This document shows positions 1-4,679 of a stretch of 7,088 nt of DNA, piece after piece (the stretch's first letter is position 1; the number at the start of each line of letters is the position of its first letter). This stretch comes from an uncultured beta proteobacterium (GTDB lineage: Bacteria > Pseudomonadota > Gammaproteobacteria > Burkholderiales > Burkholderiaceae_C): positions 1-7,088 of the forward strand of contig CAJASG010000695.1 in the NCBI GenBank assembly GCA_903944555.1, given 5' to 3'. Made by a program: the position numbers and the translations under genes. Below the pieces are notes generated by a model. It had not been told where the DNA came from. It was given only the letters and a program-made list of their open reading frames with translations, and did not search any database.

Positions 1-15
1 GAGCATGCGCAAGCA

Positions 16-32
16 GCTCCTAAATCAGGAGC
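16..32. repeat. Perfect 6-bp inverted repeat downstream of the protease
   Basis: GCTCCT (16-21) and AGGAGC (27-32) form a perfect stem with a five-base loop. The element lies 12 bases past the stop codon of the minus-strand protease. On the minus strand the T-run precedes the stem, and on the plus strand an A-run follows it, so it is not a canonical intrinsic terminator in either direction. Together with the adjacent GCGCAAGCA it may be the end of a dispersed intergenic repeat. I cannot confirm that from this window. Confidence 0.35.
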
Positions 33-43
33 AAAAAGCATCA

Positions 44-1541
44 CTACATCCCCTCTATCACTTTCACCAGCTCGCCCACCTTGGGCTCGCCCCCGCCGTA
101 GTAGCCGTTGATCAGACGCAGCTGCTTTTCCGGGTTGGCAATGGGGGAAGTGCGCGCCAACTCAGTGAATCCGCCTTTGGGGTACGGCACTGCTTTCAGA
201 ACCCACGGCCGCGCCGCACTGCGGTCTTGTGCGCTGAGCGCCCGAAAGCTGCCCTCGGCCTCCTGAAGCTGGGTGCGGGCGCGTTGCAGGGTTGGTGCAT
301 CTTTGGCACTCAGAAGCAACAGGTAATTGCGGGCTTCCGGCCCGCTCACCACGGTAGCCTCCAAAGTTTGCACTTGCCCTTGGGCATTTTTTCGGGCGCC
401 GGTAAAGCGTGTTGCCTGCAGACCATTGATCACCGCAGGCTGTGTGCTGCCCTGCGTGGGCTTGAGCACATTGCGCAAAATCTCGGTGTGCGTGGTGCCC
501 GCTTGGGCAGGAACCACCCGCACGACCATTGCAGCATCGTGCGCGGCATTCACCACGCTGAGCTGGTCGGCGTCATTTTGAATCCCCCAGCCCTGTGGCG
601 CCGTCAGCGCAAATCCCAACGGCCCGTGGTAAAAATTGCGTCCGCGAACGAGCCCCTGCTCGGCACTGTCGCCAAAGGTCATGCGCTGAATCACTTTGAG
701 GTAGCGTGCGCGTCCCTCGTCCACGTAATTGCCTTGCCCCTTGTACTGACTGGCCAACTGGGTGATGGTTTGCATGCGCTGGTCGTTCGATGGGTGAGAG
801 GCCAGCCAATTGCCCTGCGCCGGGGCCGGACGCCCCTCTTCTTTCGCTTGGTCTGCGGCAAAACGTTCCTGGTTCTTGAGCACGGTGATGACATCAATCA
901 TGTTGCGCGGGTCGTAGTGGATGCGTGACAAATACTCCGCGCCCAGGCCGTCAGCCTGCAATTCCTGATCGCGCCCATACGAAGCCACATAGCCCGCTGC
1001 CACGGTTTGCGACACTTGGCCCGCAAGTTGACCCGCACCTGGCAGGCCCTGGCTCTCCAAAACGGCGCCCAATACGCTGGCGGCAAACACCCCCAAGCCG
1101 GCGTTTTGCTGGCTGGTCGCCCGTTGGGCTGCGTGCCGAGCCGTCACATGACCAATCTCATGGCCGACGACACCGGCCAAATCCGCCTCACTGTCCATGT
1201 AGGCCATGATGCCGCGGGTGACGTAGACATAGCCACCAGGCAAGGCAAAACGCATTGATCTCGGGGCTGTCCAACACCGTGAAATGCCACTGCAACTGGT
1301 TGCGGTGCGACTGCGCCGCCAGCTTCTGGCCCACGGCATTCACATAGCTCTGTACCGCCGTGTTGCTGTACACGCCGTATTCTTTGAGCACCTCCTGGTG
1401 CCCTTTGGCCCCTTCGGCAATCTCGGTGGGCTCGTCCATGATGGATCGCTCTGACTCCCCCGTCACTGGGTTCACCATGGTGCTACCGCAGCCGGTCAAC
1501 AAAACACCAGCCATCGCGATCGATAACAAAGACAAACGCAT
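44..1541 (-). pseudogene. M48-family zinc metalloprotease lipoprotein, frameshifted
   Basis: Membrane-anchored zinc endopeptidase of the M48 family, which generally acts in envelope protein quality control. Translation from the ATG at 1541-1539 gives a lipoprotein signal, MRLSLLSIAMAGVLLTGC, with lipobox LTGC (Cys18). Gly at +2 suggests outer-membrane sorting. The frame then breaks at 1247-1250, where one base too many turns INAFALPGGYVYVTRG into a short missense tail ending at 1188. Removing that base restores about 498 residues up to the TAG at 46-44. The zinc motif HEIGH lies at 1162-1148 (about residues 127-131), and the likely third ligand is Glu in DQELQAD near residue 193. A conserved LASHPSNDQR follows. 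The roughly 240-residue C-terminal part (GPLGFALTAPQGW...) is typical of burkholderial M48 lipoproteins and has no TPR repeats. The start is supported by GGAG five bases upstream. As written, the gene yields only a truncated product lacking the zinc site. It could equally be intact with a homopolymer sequencing error. Family call is strong; substrate unknown. Confidence 0.9.
1247..1250 (-). other. Single-base frameshift in homopolymer
   Basis: The plus strand reads GGCAAAACGC, so the coding strand is GCGTTTTGCC. With TTT instead of TTTT the protein reads INAF-ALPGG and continues in frame into the zinc site and C-terminal domain. With four T it reads INAFCLAWWL and stops at 1188. The downstream reading frame stays open for nearly 400 codons. 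This fits either a recent mutation or a homopolymer read error. Confidence 0.85.
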
Positions 1542-1546
1542 GAAAA

Positions 1547-1550
1547 CTCC
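1547..1550 (-). promoter_or_regulatory. Ribosome binding site of the protease
   Basis: The coding strand reads TTGGAGTTTTCATG, which places GGAG five bases before the ATG at 1541. This favours that start over the in-frame ATG ten codons upstream (1571). The upstream ATG would also put a non-signal extension before the lipoprotein signal. Confidence 0.6.
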
Positions 1551-1580
1551 AATCAACTCTAGGGGACACAAACCTGGGCC

Positions 1581-1586
1581 ATTCTA
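1581..1586 (-). promoter_or_regulatory. Possible -10 element of the protease promoter
   Basis: TAGAAT on the minus strand, about 40 bases upstream of the protease ATG, matches four of the six bases of a sigma-70 -10 box, including the first two and the last. No convincing -35 hexamer sits 16-18 bases further upstream. This is a weak suggestion only. Confidence 0.2.
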
Positions 1587-1626
1587 GGGAAAATGCGCCC
1601 GAAAATGCACCCCGCAAGGGGCCACA

Positions 1627-1639
1627 CCCGATAATCGGG
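1627..1639 (+). promoter_or_regulatory. Palindromic GATAAT element directly before dbpA
   Basis: CCCGATAATCGGG is a perfect odd-length palindrome ending two bases before the dbpA ATG. It contains GATAAT (1630-1635), a good -10 match. A transcript starting seven bases after that box would begin at the ATG itself, meaning a leaderless mRNA. No separate Shine-Dalgarno site is available, because the only G-run touches the start codon. No good -35 box is visible. The palindrome could instead be an operator or a small hairpin over the start. Confidence 0.35.
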
Positions 1640-1641
1640 GT

Positions 1642-3039
1642 ATGACTACCTCTTTCGCATCCCTGAATCTTTCTCCTGCCGTACTGGCCAACCTGCAACA
1701 ACTCGGCTATTTGGAGATGACCCCGATCCAGGCGGCCGCCCTGCCCACGGCACTGGCTGGCAAAGACCTGATTGCACAGGCCAAAACCGGCAGCGGCAAG
1801 ACCGCCGCCTTTGCCCTGGCCCTGCTGGACCGCCTGAACCCCCGCCGCTTTGCGGTGCAAGCGCTGGTGCTGTGCCCGACGCGCGAACTGGCCGACCAGG
1901 TCACCACCGAGATCCGCCGATTGGCGCGCGCGGAAGAAAACATCAAGGTCGTCACCCTGTGTGGCGGCATTGCCCTGCGTGGCCAGCGCGCCAGCCTAGA
2001 GCACGGTGCCCACATTGTGGTGGGCACGCCTGGGCGCGTCATGGACCACCTGCAACGTGAATATTTAAACCTGGAAGCCCTCAACACCTTGGTGCTGGAC
2101 GAGGCCGACCGCATGCTGGATATGGGTTTCTTTGACGACATCGCCACCGTCACCAAGCAATGCCCCAAAGAGCGGCAAACCCTGCTGTTTTCGGCCACCT
2201 ACCCCGAAGGCATCGAAAAGCTGGCCAAGCAGTTCATGCGTGAGCCGGTGCAGATCAAGGTCGAGTCCAAGCCCACCGAGAGCCTGATCGAGCAGCGCTT
2301 TTACGAGGTCACCCGCCACAACCGGCTGGCAACCGTGGCGCAGTTGCTCAACCACTTCCGCCCCATCAGCACGCTGGCCTTTTGCAACACCAAGCAGCAG
2401 TGCAAAGACCTGGTCATTTACCTGCAGGAGCAGGGCTTTAACGCCCTGGCTTTGTACGGAGAGCTGGAACAGCGCGAGCGCGACCAGGTGCTGGCCCAGT
2501 TTGCCAACCGCAGTTGCTCGGTGCTGGTGGCCACCGACGTCGCCTCCCGCGGGCTGGACATCTCCCAGCTGGAAGCCGTGATCAACGTTGACATAACCCC
2601 CGACCCCGAAGTGCATGTGCACCGCATTGGCCGCACCGGCCGCGCTGGTGAATCCGGCTTGGCGCTGAGCCTGGCCAGCATGAATGAGATGGGCTTTGTG
2701 GGCAAGATCGAGCAGTACCAAAACCAGCCCTCGGTCTGGGCCAAGATAGAGGAACTAGCCCCCGCCGAAGAAGCAGAAAAATTGGGCCCCCTGCTGCCCC
2801 CCATGGTGACCCTGCAGATTCTGGGTGGCCGCAAGGAAAAAGTACGCCCGGGTGACGTGCTGGGTGCGCTCACCAGCGTTGAGGGCGGCCCGGCCTACAC
2901 CCGCGAGCAAATCGGCAAGATTCAAGTCACCGAGTTCTGCACCTTTGTGGCGGTGGAGCGCAGCCTGGCGCAAGCGGCCTGCGCCAAACTGAACGCCGGA
3001 AAAGTCAAAGGAAAGAGCGTAAGAGTGCGTATTCTGTAA
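1642..3039 (+). CDS. dbpA: ATP-dependent RNA helicase DbpA (DEAD-box)
   Basis: Cytoplasmic DEAD-box helicase that in characterised relatives is recruited to 23S rRNA helix 92 and acts late in 50S subunit assembly. The 465 residues, close to the E. coli length of 457, contain every core motif in order: Q motif (TPIQ, Gln30), motif I AKTGSGKT (47-54), Ia PTREL (79-83), GG (108-109), Ib TPGR (129-132), II DEAD (153-156), III SAT (184-186), IV FCNT (247-250), V ATDVASRGLD (297-306) and VI HRIGRTGRAG (327-336). The C-terminal roughly 78 residues carry the DbpA RNA-binding domain with RPGDVLGALT, IGKIQV and the ending KVKGKSVRVRIL. That domain separates DbpA from RhlE, SrmB and CsdA. The N-terminus (MTTSFASLNLSP...) starts where DbpA proteins usually start, so this ATG is favoured despite the missing Shine-Dalgarno. 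Nothing is broken or missing. It is divergent from the protease and shows no operon partner. Confidence 0.97.
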   Translation: MTTSFASLNLSPAVLANLQQLGYLEMTPIQAAALPTALAGKDLIAQAKTGSGKTAAFALALLDRLNPRRFAVQALVLCPTRELADQVTTEIRRLARAEENIKVVTLCGGIALRGQRASLEHGAHIVVGTPGRVMDHLQREYLNLEALNTLVLDEADRMLDMGFFDDIATVTKQCPKERQTLLFSATYPEGIEKLAKQFMREPVQIKVESKPTESLIEQRFYEVTRHNRLATVAQLLNHFRPISTLAFCNTKQQCKDLVIYLQEQGFNALALYGELEQRERDQVLAQFANRSCSVLVATDVASRGLDISQLEAVINVDITPDPEVHVHRIGRTGRAGESGLALSLASMNEMGFVGKIEQYQNQPSVWAKIEELAPAEEAEKLGPLLPPMVTLQILGGRKEKVRPGDVLGALTSVEGGPAYTREQIGKIQVTEFCTFVAVERSLAQAACAKLNAGKVKGKSVRVRIL

Positions 3040-3052
3040 GCAGCGCATCGGT

Positions 3053-3060
3053 TTTGCCGA
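3053..3060 (+). repeat. TTTGCCGA module, copy 1 of 3
   Basis: The 8-mer TTTGCCGA occurs at 3053-3060, 3099-3106 and 3507-3514. All three copies are in the same orientation and in the two non-coding gaps flanking the 78-residue ORF. The first two copies extend to TTTGCCGAC. The second forms one arm of the hairpin at 3072-3104. The repetition is seen directly; a binding-site role is inference. Confidence 0.4.
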
Positions 3061-3158
3061 CAGGCTTGTAAGGCAAATACCTACACGGATTACATCCGTT
3101 TGCCGACTCCAGTTCTGATGGTTCGTGGCTACAGTTGTTCCAAGCGCCAAAGTAACCC

Positions 3159-3170
3159 GATGGCGCATTG
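3159..3170 (+). repeat. GATGGCGYATTG module, copy 1 of 2
   Basis: GATGGCGCATTG here and GATGGCGTATTG at 3519-3530 differ at one base. One copy lies upstream of the 78-residue ORF (20 bases before its ATG). The other lies upstream of the binding-protein gene (70 bases before its ATG). Each copy contributes an arm to a local hairpin (3144-3166 and 3525-3551). Shared regulation or a shared origin of the two leaders is inferred. Confidence 0.4.
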
Positions 3171-3189
3171 ATTCCAACGGAGAACCACC

Positions 3190-3426
3190 ATGAACTCACT
3201 CGCAATTGCTCTCAATCCCTTCAGCCTGATGATGGAGCCAGAACTGGTTTTGCAGACCATGGAACGCTCACAGCAACTGCGCGGCTTGCGCCGCCACAAA
3301 CTGCGCCCCTTGGACAAACCCCTGATCCCTTACACCAAAGAGGCGATTGCCAGCCGCGCAGCCTTTGATGCCGCCATTGATGCGGAAGATCTGGAAGCCC
3401 TGGCCGACTCCGACTTCCTGAACTGA
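3190..3426 (+). CDS. Small conserved-looking protein of unknown function (78 aa)
   Basis: I cannot name a function. Coding status is supported by a good ribosome binding site (GGAGA at 3179-3183, six bases before the ATG), an open frame with GC-rich third positions like its neighbours, and a protein with ordered composition. The protein has three parts. The N-terminus is mildly hydrophobic (LAIALNPFSLMMEPELV, residues 4-20). A basic segment follows (residues 26-43: RSQQLRGLRRHKLRPLDK). The tail is acidic (residues 60-78, eight Asp or Glu, ending DSDFLN). No signal peptide, transmembrane helix or cysteine is present. The NP-x-x-LMM-x-PE pattern near the N-terminus resembles small uncharacterised proteins I associate with Burkholderiales, but this is memory, not a search. 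It stands alone between two structured gaps and may be transcribed separately from dbpA. Confidence 0.75.
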   Translation: MNSLAIALNPFSLMMEPELVLQTMERSQQLRGLRRHKLRPLDKPLIPYTKEAIASRAAFDAAIDAEDLEALADSDFLN

Positions 3427-3442
3427 CACCGGTACAGTTCGC

Positions 3443-3494
3443 GCCGGGCCCCTTGGAACCCGGCCGGAGTGCCGTCTGACGCAGAGCGTCAGGC
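3443..3494 (+). terminator. Tandem GC-rich hairpins after the 78-aa ORF
   Basis: The first stem is GCCGGG (3443-3448) with CCCGGC (3459-3464), with a ten-base loop. The second is CTGACGC (3476-3482) with GCGTCAG (3486-3492), with loop AGA, and extends by a G-U and a G-C pair to 3474-3494. They begin 16 bases past the stop of the small ORF, as terminator stems do, but neither is followed by a U-tract. They could therefore be Rho-related or pausing structures, 3'-end stabilisers, or part of the next gene's leader. Confidence 0.3.
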
Positions 3495-3524
3495 TGGCAT
3501 TGCGCCTTTGCCGATTCGGATGGC

Positions 3525-3577
3525 GTATTGCCGCATGTTGGTGTGCAATACTTGGGCTCGTGCGTTTGAGTTCCCAA
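3525..3577 (+). promoter_or_regulatory. Two abutting hairpins upstream of the binding-protein gene
   Basis: GTATTGC (3525-3531) pairs with GCAATAC (3545-3551), with three further inner pairs after a one-base bulge. Immediately next to it, TTGGG (3552-3556) plus CTC (3557-3559) pairs with GAG (3568-3570) plus CCCAA (3573-3577), with a two-base bulge. The stems touch at 3551/3552 and could stack coaxially. The last stem ends nine bases before the AAGGAG ribosome binding site (3587-3592). I recognise no known riboswitch class. Confidence 0.4.
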
Positions 3578-3599
3578 TCCGTTCGCAAGGAGCGCTGAC

Positions 3600-4679
3600 A
3601 TGTTGATTCACTGGAGCCAGAGATCAGCTGCGCTGTTGATCAGCATTTTTGTCACAAGTGGTGCCGCAAAAGCACAAGAGTATTTTGACAACTACGCGAT
3701 TTCCACCCAACCCGGCATAGTTGACATGGGCGTTCAGCCCATGGCCTACCCGCTGGCCTTCGTCAGCTCCACCATGCAGCGCGACCGCTTGTTGCGCCAA
3801 GACCTCAAGAAACTGGGCGTTGAGTTGCGTGTTCATCCGTTTCGCAAGGGCAATGACATGGTCAAGCTCTTTGGCAATGGCAAGCTGGAGTGGGCATTTT
3901 TGGGTGACATGCCCACGGTGAACACGCTGGTGCGTACACCGACGGTCATTCTGGGGTTGGGCAAGCGTAATTTTTCTTCCGTTGTTTCGCACAACGCATC
4001 TCAAATTGAAGGCTTGCGCGGCAAGCGGATTGCTTATTCACCGGGGTCGTCGTCCCATTTGGTGTTGATGCGCGGGTTGAAGTCAGCGGGGATGGCAGAG
4101 TCAACGGTAACCTTGGTTGCAATGGAGCCGTCTCAAATGCCGGATGCGTTGACCTCCGGAGCGGTCGACGCGTTTTCTGCCTGGGAACCCACACCCTCTA
4201 TTGCGATGCAGCGCGATGCAGCCAACCGCCCGATATACCGAGGAATGAGCACAGACTGGGTGGTGGCCGCCGAGCCCTTTGCCCGTCAGCAGTCCACTGC
4301 GGCGCTTGCCCTGACTGCTGCCTACGTGCGGGCCGTGGTGTGGATGCGTGCGGCCAATGCCAACCTTGAACGCGCGGCCTCTTGGGTATTGCGCGACGGT
4401 GAGGCCTTCACCGGGCAGGCCCGTTCGCTCACGTTGGCGAAGGCGATGGACATTGCCCGCAAGGACTTACTGGATGTTCCCGGTGCACCGGCCGTTCCGG
4501 CCAAGGTGGATGGGGTACCACCCTTGACGCGCGAGTTCGCGTTTTTGCAAGAGTTGGGGCGATTGCCCGATGGTGCAACGCTCCAGCAGGTGACGCAGGC
4601 GCTGTCCTATGACGGCCTGCGCCGGGTGCAAAGCACACCGCAACAGTACCGAATCCACCAGGCGGAGTACGACCAGTGA
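3600..4679 (+). CDS. Periplasmic substrate-binding protein, SsuA/TauA/NMT1-like
   Basis: Secreted type II periplasmic binding protein of the superfamily that captures sulfonates, nitrate, taurine or thiamine-precursor pyrimidines. The real ligand cannot be read from the sequence. Residues 1-25 form a Sec signal peptide with hydrophobic core AALLISIFVTSGAA and probable cleavage after AKA (before QEYF). The fold signature is clear: FRKGNDMVKLFGNGKLEWAFLGDMP (81-105), then LRGKRIAYSPGSSSHLVLMRGL (139-160), then MEPSQMPDALTSGAVDAFSAWEP (175-197). The last is the classic stretch in which the ligand-dependent lobe closes. Length (359) is slightly above the usual 310-340. Its ATG has AAGGAG seven bases upstream. 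No permease or ATPase gene lies in the window. Instead it overlaps a sensor kinase by four bases, which points to a sensory rather than a transport role. No lipobox, so it should be soluble in the periplasm. Family call is firm, ligand open. Confidence 0.93.
   Translation: MLIHWSQRSAALLISIFVTSGAAKAQEYFDNYAISTQPGIVDMGVQPMAYPLAFVSSTMQRDRLLRQDLKKLGVELRVHPFRKGNDMVKLFGNGKLEWAFLGDMPTVNTLVRTPTVILGLGKRNFSSVVSHNASQIEGLRGKRIAYSPGSSSHLVLMRGLKSAGMAESTVTLVAMEPSQMPDALTSGAVDAFSAWEPTPSIAMQRDAANRPIYRGMSTDWVVAAEPFARQQSTAALALTAAYVRAVVWMRAANANLERAASWVLRDGEAFTGQARSLTLAKAMDIARKDLLDVPGAPAVPAKVDGVPPLTREFAFLQELGRLPDGATLQQVTQALSYDGLRRVQSTPQQYRIHQAEYDQ
4480..4502. repeat. Nested palindromes inside the binding-protein gene
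   Basis: CCGGTGCACCGG (4480-4491) is a perfect 12-base palindrome. The adjoining GGCCG-TTC-CGGCC (4490-4502) is a second inverted repeat. They fall in codons for the Pro/Ala-rich stretch PGAPAVPAK. GC-rich codons make such palindromes fairly easy to obtain, so function is doubtful. Confidence 0.3.
4661..4667 (+). promoter_or_regulatory. Ribosome binding site of the kinase, inside the preceding gene
   Basis: GGCGGAG lies eight bases before the GTG at 4676 and within the last codons of the binding-protein gene. It supports the GTG start that overlaps the upstream TGA as GTGA. An in-frame GTG at 4694, preceded by a G6 run, is the alternative. It would remove six residues and still leave the first membrane segment intact. 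Confidence 0.55.

Larger units (their letters stand above)
3040..3189 (+). promoter_or_regulatory. Structured intergenic/leader region before the 78-aa ORF
   Basis: This 150-nt gap follows dbpA and holds several inverted repeats. GGCAAA (3072-3077) pairs with TTTGCC (3099-3104) and encloses CGGAT/ATCCG (3086-3090 with 3094-3098, loop TAC). GCGCC (3144-3148) pairs with GGCGC (3162-3166), ending 12 bases before the ribosome binding site at 3179-3182. The GGCGC arm can alternatively pair with GCGCATCGG (3043-3051), using CCGATGGCGC (3157-3166) with one bulged G, which would close the whole region. A partial dyad, TGTAAGG (3067-3073) with CCTACA (3080-3085), could be an operator. No U-tract follows any stem, so dbpA has no obvious intrinsic terminator here. 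No clear promoter is visible. Confidence 0.35.

Noticed and set aside
5..928. 307-codon open frame on the plus strand
   Set aside because: It lies wholly antisense to the M48 protease, whose HEIGH motif and conserved C-terminal domain show the true strand. The plus-strand protein has no recognisable domain and low-complexity GC-shadow composition.
2065..2721. 218-codon open frame on the minus strand
   Set aside because: Antisense shadow of dbpA, which carries all helicase motifs in order on the plus strand.
3048..3060. TCGG-TTTTG-CCGA as a dbpA terminator
   Set aside because: The stem is only four pairs and no T-run follows it, so it is too weak to call an intrinsic terminator.
3495..3511. 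Sigma-54-like TGGCATTGCGCCTTTGC
   Set aside because: The GG and GC dinucleotides are separated by 12 bases rather than the required 10, so it does not fit a -24/-12 promoter.
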